This document shows, piece after piece, positions 26,915-35,801 of a stretch of 64,000 nt of DNA. The notes under the pieces are model-generated. The model was not told the DNA's origin. It saw nothing but the letters and a program-made list of their open reading frames with translations, and did not search any database. Positions within the stretch are counted from its first letter, which is position 1. Every line of letters begins with the position of its first letter. The stretch is from NCBI RefSeq assembly GCF_036206005.1, contig NZ_CP108143.1, positions 2,728,001 to 2,792,000 on the forward strand. Direction: 5' to 3'. The translations under genes were made by a program, and so were the position numbers. The stretch is from Streptomyces sp. NBC_00178. Lineage in GTDB: Bacteria; Actinomycetota; Actinomycetes; Streptomycetales; Streptomycetaceae.

Positions 26915-27673
26915 GTGGCGTTGAAGCCGGAGCCGAAGGCGCCGTTCCATTCGGTGCAGTACGCCCTGCGTGTGCTCGAGTCGGTGTCCACGCACGGTGA
27001 CGGCGTGACCGGCGCCCAGCTCTCCCGCGAGACGGGACTCCCGGCCGGACACCTCGCGCCCCTCCTGCTGACCCTGCGCCGTGAGGGCTACGTCGAGCAG
27101 GTCACCGACGGCGCCTACGTCATCGGGTCCTCGCTCCTGGAACTCGGCTCCGGATCGGCCCGCCGGCAGGCCCTGGAGGCGAAGCTCCAGCAGACCCTCG
27201 TGCAGCTGCGCGACTCGGTCGGCGCGGCGGTCTACGTCAGCCGCTACGTCGACGGCGAGATCCGCGTGACGCAGATGGCGGACGGGCCGCGCACCCCCGC
27301 CGTCAACGAGTGGGTGGACTTCCGGTCGGCGGCGCACGCCAGCGCGATCGGCAAGTGCCTGCTGACGCAGCTCGACCAGAACGGCCGCCGCGACCACCTC
27401 TCGCGGCACCGCATCGCGCGGCTGACGTCGCGGACCATCACCAACGAGAAGGTGCTGTTCTCCAAGCTGGACAGCCAGCCGGCGACGGTGCCCGTCCTCG
27501 ACCTGCAGGAGTACGCCGTGGGCACCGTGTGCGCGGCGGTGCCGCTGACGGCGGGCTCGTCGGCCGGATGCCTGGCGCTGTCGCTGCCGATCGAGCACGC
27601 GCACCGGCTGCGCGCCGCCGCGGCCACCCTGAACCGGCGCGCGGCGCCCGTGCTCCTGTCCCTCGCGCTCTGA
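26915..27673 (+). CDS. IclR-family transcriptional regulator
   Basis: 252 aa, GTG 26915 with GAGGGGG just upstream. The N-terminal winged helix-turn-helix (about 10-70: VQYALRVLESVSTHGDGVTGAQLSRETGLP) is followed by an IclR ligand-binding domain (RSAAHASAIGKCLLTQL, ISRHR-like, LQEYAVGTVCAAVPL). It lies directly after ehuBCDA in the same direction with a terminator between, so it could control the transporter. The 100 or so bases before it contain TATCGT, a plausible -10. Confidence 0.85.
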   Translation: MALKPEPKAPFHSVQYALRVLESVSTHGDGVTGAQLSRETGLPAGHLAPLLLTLRREGYVEQVTDGAYVIGSSLLELGSGSARRQALEAKLQQTLVQLRDSVGAAVYVSRYVDGEIRVTQMADGPRTPAVNEWVDFRSAAHASAIGKCLLTQLDQNGRRDHLSRHRIARLTSRTITNEKVLFSKLDSQPATVPVLDLQEYAVGTVCAAVPLTAGSSAGCLALSLPIEHAHRLRAAAATLNRRAAPVLLSLAL

Positions 27674-27724
27674 GCCCGGACCCGGGGTGCTGGAGGAATC
27701 CGGTGAGCACCCCGCGCCGGACGC

Positions 27725-29341
27725 TCAGAGGGAGAGCCACACCGTGGTGTCCGGCGGGACCGTGCCGCCCGGGAGCGGGCCGCTGGCGAGCAGGACCCGC
27801 GCGCCGTCCGGCAGCCCGACCGCCGCGGAGGACGCGTTGAGCAGGCAGCGGAAGCCGTCCTGCCGGTCGAAGCACACCGTCCCCGGCCCGGCGTCCACCC
27901 AGGTCAGCGTCTCGGGCAGGGGGACCAGGCGTGCGCGGCGCAGCGCCAGCGCGGTGCGGTAGAGGTTCAGGACGGACTCCGGATCGTCCTGCTGCGCCTG
28001 GGCGGTCAGCCCGGACCAGGACACCGGTTGCGGCAGCCAGGAGGGCGCGGCCCCGTCGGGCGAGAATCCGAGCGACGTGCCAAAACCGCTCCACGGCAAG
28101 GGCACCCGGCAGCCGTCGCGGCCCCGGTCCGCGCCGCCCGAGCGCACGTAGGTGGGGTCCTGGAGCAGTTCGTCGGGCAGATCCTGGACCTCGGGGAGGC
28201 CGAGTTCGTCCCCCTGGTAGACGTACACCCCGCCCGGCAGGGAGAGGGTCAGCAGCGCGGCCGCCCTGGCCCTGCGGCGGCCGAGCACCGGGTCGCTCGG
28301 GTCGAGCAGCCGCTTGTCGCCCATGTCGAACGAGGTGTCCTCGCGGCCGTAGCGCGTGACGTGCCGGATCGTGTCGTGGTTGGACAGGACCCACGTGGCC
28401 GGCGCCCCCACCGGTGCGAGCCCGGCCAGGGTCTCCTCGACGACCCGGCGCAGCGCGTCCGCGTCCCACGCGCAGCACAGGAACTCGAAGTTGAACGCCG
28501 AGTGCAGCTCGTCGGGGCGCAGGTAGCGCGCCGACTGCTCAGGCGTCGGCAGCCAGACCTCTCCGACGAAGGTGCGCTCGCCGTCGTAGGTGTCGAGGAT
28601 CTTGCGCCAGGAACGGTAGATGCCGTGCACCGCGTCGCAGTCCTGGTAGGGCAGGTCCGTGACGTCCGGGTCGGCTCCGACGTCGGGCAGGCCGGGCTTC
28701 TTGGCCAGGCCGTGCGCGACGTCGATACGGAAGCCGTCCACGCCCCGGTCCAGCCAGAAGCGCAGGACGTCCTCGAACTCGGCGCGCACCTCGGGGTGCT
28801 CCCAGTTCAGGTCCGGCTGTTCGGGGGCGAACATGTGGAGGTACCAGGGTCCGGCGCTGCCGTCCGCCTCGGTCACCCGGGTCCACGCGCTGCCGCCGAA
28901 GTAGGACGTCCAGTCGTTGGGCGGGAGTCCGCCGTCGGCGCCGCGGCCGGGGGCGAACCAGAAGCGCTCGCGCTCCGGCGATCCGGGGCCGGCGGCGAGC
29001 GCGGCCCGGAACCAGGCGTGCTGGTCGGAGCAGTGGTTGGGCACCAGGTCGATGAGGACGCGCAGCCCGTGGCCGTGGGCCTCGGTGATGAGCCGCTCGG
29101 CGTCGGCGAGGGTGCCGAAGCGCGGGTCGATGTCGCGGTAGTCCGCGACGTCGTAGCCGCCGTCGGCCATCGGCGAGGTGTACCAGGGGGTGAACCACAG
29201 GGCGTCCACACCGAGCTCGCGCAGGTACGCCAGGCGGCTGCGGACACCGGCGAGGTCGCCCGTGCCGTCTCCGTCGCCGTCCGCGAAACTGCGTACGTAG
29301 ATCTGGTAGATCGCGGCGTGCCGCCACCAGTGGGTGGTCAC
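27725..29341 (-). CDS. GH13 alpha-glucosidase
   Basis: 538 aa, GTG 29341 with AAGGAG 5 nt upstream. It is a complete GH13 catalytic barrel: IYQIYVRSFADGDGDGTGDLAG, LIDLVPNHCSD, nucleophile Asp in GFRIDVAHG, acid Glu in FVGEVW and transition-state Asp in LSNHDTIRH. There is no signal peptide, so it is cytoplasmic and should split short alpha-glucosides after uptake (oligo-1,6-, maltose- or nigerose-type linkages cannot be told apart here). It is the last gene of a same-strand cluster with LacI, SBP, two permeases and a GH87-like gene. A hairpin separates it from the GH87-like gene. Confidence 0.88.
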   Translation of the reverse strand: MTTHWWRHAAIYQIYVRSFADGDGDGTGDLAGVRSRLAYLRELGVDALWFTPWYTSPMADGGYDVADYRDIDPRFGTLADAERLITEAHGHGLRVLIDLVPNHCSDQHAWFRAALAAGPGSPERERFWFAPGRGADGGLPPNDWTSYFGGSAWTRVTEADGSAGPWYLHMFAPEQPDLNWEHPEVRAEFEDVLRFWLDRGVDGFRIDVAHGLAKKPGLPDVGADPDVTDLPYQDCDAVHGIYRSWRKILDTYDGERTFVGEVWLPTPEQSARYLRPDELHSAFNFEFLCCAWDADALRRVVEETLAGLAPVGAPATWVLSNHDTIRHVTRYGREDTSFDMGDKRLLDPSDPVLGRRRARAAALLTLSLPGGVYVYQGDELGLPEVQDLPDELLQDPTYVRSGGADRGRDGCRVPLPWSGFGTSLGFSPDGAAPSWLPQPVSWSGLTAQAQQDDPESVLNLYRTALALRRARLVPLPETLTWVDAGPGTVCFDRQDGFRCLLNASSAAVGLPDGARVLLASGPLPGGTVPPDTTVWLSL

Positions 29342-29370
29342 TGAGACTCCTTGCTCGGTATATATGAGGT

Positions 29371-29405
29371 GGTGCGGGCCCGCAGGTCAGGGGCGGGCCC
29401 GCACC
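29371..29405 (-). terminator. Hairpin between GH87-like and GH13 genes
   Basis: GGTGCGGGCCCGC (29371-29383) is an exact inverted repeat of 29393-29405 with a 9-nt loop. In the minus-strand operon it follows the GH87-like stop and precedes the GH13 start. It may lower GH13 expression or end the long transcript. A TATATA stretch lies between it and GH13. Confidence 0.75.
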
Positions 29406-29412
29406 GGTCGGG

Positions 29413-32358
29413 CTACCAGCCGGTGTTGCCGGCGCCCCGGGTGATCGTGAAACCACCCGCACTGGAGAGACCGCCGGCGGCCGCGCCGCTCACGGTCACG
29501 CGGGAGAAGGTTCCGGCCCCCGCGGAGTTGATCTCGATGCCGTACGAACCGGCCTTGTCGATCGTGAGTCCGTCGACGGTGAGCGCGCTGACGTTCTTCT
29601 GCCAGGAGACGAGCAGTCCGCTGTAGGTGCTGTCGAGGATCTCGTTGTCCTTGACCAGGACGGGTGCGGTGATGTCGGAGGAGTCGGCGTAGATCCAGAG
29701 GGCGCCGAGCCTGCTCTGCCAGTTCGGCTCGTAACCGCCCGTGCGTGTCAGGGTGTTGCGCTGCACGGAGGTCGTCCCGCTGAAGGGCACCGGGGCGAAG
29801 CGGCTGCTGATGGCGATGCCGGAGGAACCGGTGACCGTGTCGGCGAGGATGTTGTCCTCGACCCGGTTGCCGTTGCCGCCGTAGACGCCCACCGTGTTGG
29901 CGAGCATCGGGAGCTGCACGGTGTTGAAGCGGAACGCGCTGCCGGTGACGGCCTGGCCCTCGGAGAACATCGCGAGTCCGTCGTCGCCGGTGTTGCGGAC
30001 GCTGCTGCGGGAGACCTCGGTCGCCCTGGTGCCCTTGTGCAGGTTGACGCCGTCCGCGAAGGTGTCGCGGATGCGGAGCCCGGCGGCGTACAGGCCGTCG
30101 GTCGGGGCGTCGATCCAGAGGCCGACCTTGGTGTGCTGGATCCAGAGGTTCGTCAGGGTCGACCCGTTGCCGAAGTCGCCCTCCACCGCAGCGTCGAAGT
30201 TCGCGTCGTCGCGGTAGGAGACGTCACCGGCGATCATCAGGTCCTGGACGTTGCTGGTGCCGCCGCGCCCGAAGAGCCCGCCCTTGCCGTTCCTGCCGCG
30301 CAGGACGGTGTGCCACTGGCCGGCACCGCGCAGGTCGGCGCCGGCGAGGTCGACGTGCCCGGAGATGTCGTACGTCCCGGCGGGCAGCCAGAGGCCCTTG
30401 CCCTGGGCGGTGGCCGTGTTCAGCGCGGAGTTCAGGGCGCCGGTGTCGTCGCCCGAGTCGTTCGGGGTGACGCCGAGCGTGGTCGCGGAGACGAAGCCGG
30501 TGGACGGCATGGTGAGCGCGGTGGGCGCGGCCTCGGTCTCGACGAGGTCCAGGGTGTAGGAGGCGGCGGTGTCGCCCGTGTCCTTCTGGAACTTCAGCAC
30601 GGTGCCCGCCGGGAGCGTCCCGGTGAGCAGGGTGCGGGTCTCGTCGAAGAAGTGGTGGCCGGAGCCCTGGGAGGGGTTGTTGGTGTAGGGGTAGCCGCCG
30701 TAGACCCAGCTGTACTTGGAGGTGAGGGGCAGGTCCCGGAGCTGGGTGCCGTCGGCGTAGACGCTCAGGGTGGTGTCGATGCCGGTGCCCGCCGCGTTGT
30801 CCGGGACGGAGTAGCGCAGGGTCAGGGCGTTGGCCGGCTTGGTCAGCGTGAACTGCACGTATTCGCCGGTGGCGTCCAGGACGACGGCCTTGCGGCCGGA
30901 CGCCTCGGACGGGACGGTCAGGTAGGTGCGGTCGGGCCCTGTCGTGCCGGCGTTGGTGCTGCCGCTCTCGGCCTCGTAGGCGGTGTAGGGCATGGTCGCG
31001 CCGCGGGTGCTGTTGGGCGTGGAGCCGGTGACCGCGATGCCGTCGAGCTGGAGGGTGCCGTTGTCCCCGGATGCGGTGCGCAGGGTGACGTGGTTGAGCG
31101 CGGCGCGCAGCGGCACGTCGGTGGCGGCGCTCTTCCAGGCGCCCGCGGTGCCGGGGAGGGTGAGCCGCCGGACGGTGGTGCCGTTGGCGAGCAGGGTGAC
31201 GGTGGACGCGGTGGCGTCGGGAGTGCGGTAGCGCACGGTCAGCGGGTAGGCCGCGGCGCCGGGGGCGTTCACGGCGAAGACGGCGCGGGCTCCGGTGGCG
31301 GTGAAGCCGGACAGATAACCGCTCCCCTCGTAGCCCGTGACGGCGGTGGTCCTGGCCGGTCCGCCGGAGGCGAAGGCGTCCTCGGCCTGGTGGGTCAGGG
31401 TGGTGGGACCGCCGGGGTCGGTCGGGGTGGTGGGGGTGGCCGGGGTGAGGCTGTCGATGTTGACGTTGCCGCTGTCGGCCGCGGTGAACGTCCAGGCGAC
31501 GGTGTTGGCCCCCTTCGCGTACGTCACCGCCTCCTCCTGGGTGGCCCAGGTGTCCCAGTTCGCGGTGGGCGGCAGGCTGACCTGGCGGACCTTGGCCCCG
31601 TTGACGTACAGGCTCAGCGTCATCGTCGCGCCGGTGCCGTTCGCGTACCGCAGCGATGCCGAACCGGACCCGGCTTCGGTGGAGTCGACCGCGAAGGCGA
31701 CGGAGGCGGAGCCCTTGTGGGCGTCGGTGAGGCCGCCGGCGAAGCCCGTGCCCGTGAACCCGGTGTGGTCGGCGGCGGCGACGGCGCCGCCCGAGAGCTG
31801 CGCGGACTCCGCCTCCAGCGCGCCGGCCGGGGTCGGGGTGCCCGTGCCCGCGGACGTGTCGGCGGTGCTGTGGTCGATGTTGACGTTGCCGCTGTCGGAG
31901 CCGGTGAACGTCCAGGCGACCGTGTTGGCGCCCTTGGCGTAGGTGACCGTCTCGCGCTGGGTGGCCCAGGTGTCCCAGTTCGCCGTCGGCGGCAGGCTGA
32001 CCTGGCGGACCCTGGCCCCGTTGACGTACAGGCTCAGCGTCATCGTCGCGCCGGTGCCGTTCGCGTACCGCAGGGCTATCGAGCCGGTGCCGGCGGCCTG
32101 GGCCGTGACGCCGAAGGACACCGAGGCGGAGCCCTTGTGGGCGTCGGTGAAGCCGCCGACGAAACCGGATCCGGTGTAGCCGCCGTGTTCGGTGGAGACG
32201 GCGGCGCCCCCGGACAGCTGGGACGACTCGGCCTCCACGGTGACGGTGGCCGCCTGGGCGGACCCCGCCCCGTACAGCAGGGTGCCGAGCAGGGACGCGA
32301 GGACGGGGAACGTGAGCCGGACTGCGGCCCGGGAGCGCTTTCTTGGTGCAGGAGACAC
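29413..32358 (-). CDS. Secreted GH87-like alpha-glucanase (mutanase/mycodextranase type) with CBM35 modules
   Basis: 981 aa from GTG 32358, with a signal peptide ending near GSAQA (about residue 31). Two almost identical CBM35-type modules follow (each EAES..LSGGA to NVNID, about 35-150 and 175-290). A third module comes next (about 305-430), then a fourth CBM-like region (YEAESGSTNAG). The C-terminal half is a right-handed beta-helix starting at GVTPNDSGDDTGALNSAL. Asp in FADGVNLHKG (about 769) and a paired Asp in NTGDDGLAMF (about 790), with NTVGVYGGNGN following, resemble the GH87 catalytic arrangement. The likely role is cutting alpha-1,3- or mixed alpha-glucan outside the cell. GH49 or another beta-helix enzyme is the main alternative. 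The transporter genes directly upstream suit import of the products. Confidence 0.72.
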   Translation of the reverse strand: MSPAPRKRSRAAVRLTFPVLASLLGTLLYGAGSAQAATVTVEAESSQLSGGAAVSTEHGGYTGSGFVGGFTDAHKGSASVSFGVTAQAAGTGSIALRYANGTGATMTLSLYVNGARVRQVSLPPTANWDTWATQRETVTYAKGANTVAWTFTGSDSGNVNIDHSTADTSAGTGTPTPAGALEAESAQLSGGAVAAADHTGFTGTGFAGGLTDAHKGSASVAFAVDSTEAGSGSASLRYANGTGATMTLSLYVNGAKVRQVSLPPTANWDTWATQEEAVTYAKGANTVAWTFTAADSGNVNIDSLTPATPTTPTDPGGPTTLTHQAEDAFASGGPARTTAVTGYEGSGYLSGFTATGARAVFAVNAPGAAAYPLTVRYRTPDATASTVTLLANGTTVRRLTLPGTAGAWKSAATDVPLRAALNHVTLRTASGDNGTLQLDGIAVTGSTPNSTRGATMPYTAYEAESGSTNAGTTGPDRTYLTVPSEASGRKAVVLDATGEYVQFTLTKPANALTLRYSVPDNAAGTGIDTTLSVYADGTQLRDLPLTSKYSWVYGGYPYTNNPSQGSGHHFFDETRTLLTGTLPAGTVLKFQKDTGDTAASYTLDLVETEAAPTALTMPSTGFVSATTLGVTPNDSGDDTGALNSALNTATAQGKGLWLPAGTYDISGHVDLAGADLRGAGQWHTVLRGRNGKGGLFGRGGTSNVQDLMIAGDVSYRDDANFDAAVEGDFGNGSTLTNLWIQHTKVGLWIDAPTDGLYAAGLRIRDTFADGVNLHKGTRATEVSRSSVRNTGDDGLAMFSEGQAVTGSAFRFNTVQLPMLANTVGVYGGNGNRVEDNILADTVTGSSGIAISSRFAPVPFSGTTSVQRNTLTRTGGYEPNWQSRLGALWIYADSSDITAPVLVKDNEILDSTYSGLLVSWQKNVSALTVDGLTIDKAGSYGIEINSAGAGTFSRVTVSGAAAGGLSSAGGFTITRGAGNTGW
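31453..32170. repeat. 420-bp-period direct repeat encoding two CBM35 modules
   Basis: The segment about 31453-31750 recurs at 31873-32170, shifted by exactly 420 bp. Long blocks match base for base, for example from the shared GACGTTGCCGCTGTCGG to GCGTACCGCAG. Only scattered third-position changes separate them, so the module doubled recently or is kept alike by gene conversion. Confidence 0.85.
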
Positions 32359-32387
32359 GGCAGTGTGCCCTTCCCTTGGGGGGCGGG

Positions 32388-33275
32388 TCAGCCCTTGAGG
32401 CTGCCCGCGGTGAGACCCGCGATGATGTGGCGCTGGAAGATCAGGAAGAGGACGAGCAGGGGGATGCTCGCCATGACCATCCCGGCCAGCAGCTGGTTGG
32501 CCGGCATGAACTCCGAGAGCCGGTTGAGCGCGACGGTGATCGGCTGCTTCGCCTCGTCGGGGAGGACGAGCATGGGCCAGAGGAAGTCCTTCCAGACTCC
32601 GACGACCGCGAAGATCGACACCACGGCGAGCACCGGGCGGGAAAGCGGCAGGACCACGGAGACCAGGACCCTGAGCGTGCCCGCTCCGTCGATCCGTGCG
32701 GAGTCGAGGAGTTCGGCGGGTATCTGGTCGAAGAACCGCTTGAGGATGAAGATGTTGAAGGCGTTGGCCGCGGCGGGCAGCCAGATCGCGAACGGTGTGT
32801 TGATCAGGTTGACGTGGAGGAGCGGCACGTCGACCACGGCCAGGTACGTCGGCACGAGCAGCGCCGACACCGGCAGCATCAGCGTGGCCAGCATCATGCC
32901 CAGGACCACGTTCCCGAGCACCGGACGGAGCTTCGAGAGGGCGTACGCGGCGGACACGTCCACCAGCAGTTGTGTCAGCCACGCCCCCAGGGCGAGCACG
33001 AGCGTGTTGAGGAAGAAGTGGCCGAGCCCGACGTTCGTCCACGCCTCGGTGTAGCTCTCGGGGTGCCAGCTCTCCGGGAACAGGGTGGGGTTCGGGTCGG
33101 CCAGTTCGGAGGAGGACTTCACCGCACCCGACGCCATCCAGTAGAGCGGGAGGACGAAGGCGACGGTGAAGCCGGTCAGGGTGGCGGTGAGCACGAAGCG
33201 GTGGAGGAACCGGCCGGTGCGCCGGTTCATCTCGGCGGGCGCGATCAGTGTGCGTACGGGGGTTTCGGCGGCCAT
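32388..33275 (-). CDS. Carbohydrate ABC transporter permease (MalG-like)
   Basis: 295 aa, ATG 33275 with GAGGGAG 7 nt upstream. It has six membrane helices. The EAA motif ELLDSARIDGAGTLRVLVSVVLPLSRP is that of MalG-type sugar permeases, and the protein ends in GLTAGSLKG, a typical C-terminus of the family. Its start is 14 bp after the stop of the MalF-like gene. It feeds oligosaccharides to the cytoplasmic GH13 enzyme. The ATPase is not in this cluster; Streptomyces sugar importers usually share MsiK. Confidence 0.9.
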   Translation of the reverse strand: MAAETPVRTLIAPAEMNRRTGRFLHRFVLTATLTGFTVAFVLPLYWMASGAVKSSSELADPNPTLFPESWHPESYTEAWTNVGLGHFFLNTLVLALGAWLTQLLVDVSAAYALSKLRPVLGNVVLGMMLATLMLPVSALLVPTYLAVVDVPLLHVNLINTPFAIWLPAAANAFNIFILKRFFDQIPAELLDSARIDGAGTLRVLVSVVLPLSRPVLAVVSIFAVVGVWKDFLWPMLVLPDEAKQPITVALNRLSEFMPANQLLAGMVMASIPLLVLFLIFQRHIIAGLTAGSLKG

Positions 33276-33289
33276 GGCGGTACTCCCTC

Positions 33290-34267
33290 TCAGCCCTTGC
33301 TCCGGGTCAGGCGCAGATAGACGACGGAGAAGAGGCCGAGCACGACGAAGAGCAGCGTGCTCATGGCGCTGGCCAGGCCGAAGTCGTTGTAGACGAAGGC
33401 GTAGCGGTAGAGGAGCAGGAGCACGGTGACCGTGGCGTCGTCGGGTCCGCCGCCGGTCAGGACGAAGGGCTCGACGAAGACCTGCATGGTGCCGATGACC
33501 TGGAGCAGCAGGGTGATCATCAGGATGAACCGCATCTGCGGGATCGTGACGTGCCACAGCCGCTGCCGGATCGACGCGCCGTCCAGCTCGGCGGCCTCGT
33601 ACAGCTCGCCGGGGATGCCGCCGAGCGCCGCCAGGTAGATCAGCGTGGTGGTGCCCATGTTGGCCCAGGTCGAGACGAGGACCAGCGAGACCATGGCGAG
33701 GTTCTCCGACTCCAGCCACTGCTGGGCCGGCAGCCGGAAGGTCTCCAGCACGTTGTTGAACAGGCCGGGACCGGGGTCGTAGAACTGGCGCCAGAGCAGC
33801 ATGGTGACGACGGGCGGCAGCATGACCGGCAGGTAGACGGTCATGCGCAGGTACGCGCGCCCGCGCCGCAGCTCGTTCAGGACGACGGCGGTGGCGAACG
33901 GTGCCGCGAAGCCGAAGACCAGGGCGAGCAGCGTGAAGTAGCCGGTGTTCTGCCAGGCGGTCGGGAACAGCGGGTCGTCGAACAGCCGCCGGAAGTTGTC
34001 CAGGCCCACCCACCGGGCCGGTTCGGCGAAGGTGACCTGCTGGAAGCCGAGCAGGACCCCGCGCACGATCGGGTACCAGGAGAACAGTGCGAAGCAGAGC
34101 ACTCCGGCGGCGAGGAAGAGGTGGGCGACCAGGTTCTCGCGGACGGCCCTGCGGAGGCGGGAGGCCCCGGCCCGGGCCCCCGTCCGGGGCACGGGCCCGG
34201 ACGGGGGGCCGTCCTCGTCGGTGGCCTTCTCCGCTTCGGCGGAGAGCGGCTGGAGGGACATCGTCAC
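33290..34267 (-). CDS. Carbohydrate ABC transporter permease (MalF-like)
   Basis: 325 aa from GTG 34267; an in-frame ATG two codons later (34261) is an alternative. A cytoplasmic N-terminal tail of 45 residues precedes six helices (LFLAAGVLCFALFSWYPIVRG onward). The EAA motif is ELYEAAELDGASIRQRLWHVTIPQM. It starts one base after the binding-protein stop, so it is co-translated. It pairs with the MalG-like permease. Confidence 0.9.
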   Translation of the reverse strand: MTMSLQPLSAEAEKATDEDGPPSGPVPRTGARAGASRLRRAVRENLVAHLFLAAGVLCFALFSWYPIVRGVLLGFQQVTFAEPARWVGLDNFRRLFDDPLFPTAWQNTGYFTLLALVFGFAAPFATAVVLNELRRGRAYLRMTVYLPVMLPPVVTMLLWRQFYDPGPGLFNNVLETFRLPAQQWLESENLAMVSLVLVSTWANMGTTTLIYLAALGGIPGELYEAAELDGASIRQRLWHVTIPQMRFILMITLLLQVIGTMQVFVEPFVLTGGGPDDATVTVLLLLYRYAFVYNDFGLASAMSTLLFVVLGLFSVVYLRLTRSKG

Positions 34268-34268
34268 G

Positions 34269-35642
34269 TCACTTCACCGAGGCGAGGATGGTGTCGGCCT
34301 TCTTGGCCGCCTCGGCCAGCAGCGCGTCGATGTCCGCGTCCTCCTTGGTCAGCACCGCCTGCATGACACCGTCGAGGACCGTGTAGAGCTGCTGGGCGTT
34401 GGGCGGCTCGACCTTGGTCTCCACCTGGGCGTTGCGCTCGATGAACGGCTGGTAGTTCTCGACCGGCGTGTTGGCGTACTGCTCGTGGATCCCGTCGATC
34501 TTCGCCTGCGCCTCACCGGCGAACAGCCGGGGCTGCGGCAGCCCGATCGGCACGCCCGTCTCCTTGGACCGCTTGCTGTCGACAGCCTCGCGCTCCGGGC
34601 TCCGCAGGTACTTCCACTGGACCCACTGGAGCCCGGCCTCGATCTTCTCCGGGGACGCCTTCGGGTTGAACATGAAGCCGTCGCCGCCGCCGAGGGTGGC
34701 GGTGCCGGGCAGCGCGGCGAGGCCGTACTCCGCGTACTCCCGCTCGAACTGCTTGACGATGGTGGGGATGTTGTCGGGTCCGGCCATGTACATCCCGAGC
34801 TTGCCGGAGCCCATCATCTTCTGGACGTCGGCTATCTCCAGGAGCTGGCGGGTGCCCATGCTCCTGTCGGTCCAGCGCATGTCGTGCAGGGCGTTGAGGG
34901 CTTTGCGGCCCGCCTCGCTGTCGAAGGCGGCCTTCCAGCGGCCTCCCTGCTTCGTGGCCACCTCCCCGCCCATGGAGTAGATCCACGAGGTGAGGTGCCA
35001 GCCGCCCTGGTTGTTCTTGCTGTAGTCGGCGTAGCCGACGGTGCCGTCACCGAGCGCACTGATCTTCTTCGCGGCGGCGCGGACCTCCTCCCAGGTGACC
35101 GGCGGCTTCGCGGGGTCGAGTCCGGCCTTGGTGAACAGCGCCCGGTTGTAGAGGAGGCCGAGCGAGTAGTTGCCGGTGGGCAGGCCGTACGTCCTGCCCT
35201 CGGCGTCCTTGAAGACCTTCATCAGCGCCGGGTCGATGTCTTCAAAGTACGGCACGTCACCGACGTACTCGCTGATGTCGGCCGCCTGGCGCCGCTGGAT
35301 CAGTCCGGCCGGGTCGGTGAAGTAGACGTAGTACACGTCCTCCAGCTGGCCCCCCGCGAGTTTGGCCGCGAAGGTCTTCGGGTCCATCTGGCCCTCACGG
35401 GCGTCGATCCTGATCTTCGGATGGCTCTTCTCGAAGGCCGCGACGTCCTCCATGAAGTTCTTGCGGTCGACCGCCTGCGTCTTGGCCGGCATGCCGTTCA
35501 CGCTGATCGTGACCACCCCGTCCTTGTCCACGCCGGAGGGCGAGGAGCCGGAGCCGCCGCACGCCGTGAGGGCGAGGGCGAGAGCGGCGGCCGTCGCCGA
35601 GCCGAGAACCTGACGTCTGCTGGTGCCTGGCATGCCAACCAT
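34269..35642 (-). CDS. Carbohydrate ABC transporter substrate-binding lipoprotein
   Basis: 457 aa. The lipobox is LALTAC (Cys about 28) after a basic TSRRQVLG start that could also use Tat. The body is an extracellular solute-binding protein family 1 type: FEKSHPKIRIDAREGQM, GRTYGLPTGNYSLGLLYNRALF and PPVTWEEVRAAAKKI. GDGFMFNPKASPEKIEAGLQWV and the C-terminal helix KKADTILASVK close the fold. It is the first structural gene of the LacI-controlled cluster. The ligand is probably an alpha-glucan oligosaccharide, inferred from the GH87-like and GH13 partners. Confidence 0.88.
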   Translation of the reverse strand: MVGMPGTSRRQVLGSATAAALALALTACGGSGSSPSGVDKDGVVTISVNGMPAKTQAVDRKNFMEDVAAFEKSHPKIRIDAREGQMDPKTFAAKLAGGQLEDVYYVYFTDPAGLIQRRQAADISEYVGDVPYFEDIDPALMKVFKDAEGRTYGLPTGNYSLGLLYNRALFTKAGLDPAKPPVTWEEVRAAAKKISALGDGTVGYADYSKNNQGGWHLTSWIYSMGGEVATKQGGRWKAAFDSEAGRKALNALHDMRWTDRSMGTRQLLEIADVQKMMGSGKLGMYMAGPDNIPTIVKQFEREYAEYGLAALPGTATLGGGDGFMFNPKASPEKIEAGLQWVQWKYLRSPEREAVDSKRSKETGVPIGLPQPRLFAGEAQAKIDGIHEQYANTPVENYQPFIERNAQVETKVEPPNAQQLYTVLDGVMQAVLTKEDADIDALLAEAAKKADTILASVK

Positions 35643-35720
35643 GGGATTCGCGCCTTCCTCGGGGTCCGCTGCGGGGCTGTCGGACCCCGAGCACTGAGCT
35701 GCGCCGAAGGTAGAAGCCGG

Positions 35721-35778
35721 TTACGCAAGAAGTCAATGCATCAACGCAAGAAAGTAATCTCCACGGCTTGCGCAAGAA
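35721..35778. promoter_or_regulatory. Candidate LacI-type operators before the binding-protein gene
   Basis: CGCAAGAA occurs three times, at 35724, 35745 and 35771. The third is part of the perfect palindrome CTTGCGCAAG (35767-35776), the shape of operators used by MalR/CebR-like regulators. The sites lie between the lacI-type gene and the start of the transport operon. Confidence 0.6.
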
Positions 35779-35801
35779 ACACGGAGGACCCCCGGGGACC
35801 C

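Noticed and set aside
30037-33054. 1005-residue plus-strand frame opposite the GH87-like gene
   Set aside because: Repetitive Gly/Val/Ala shadow sequence; its apparent internal repeat only mirrors the CBM35 duplication.
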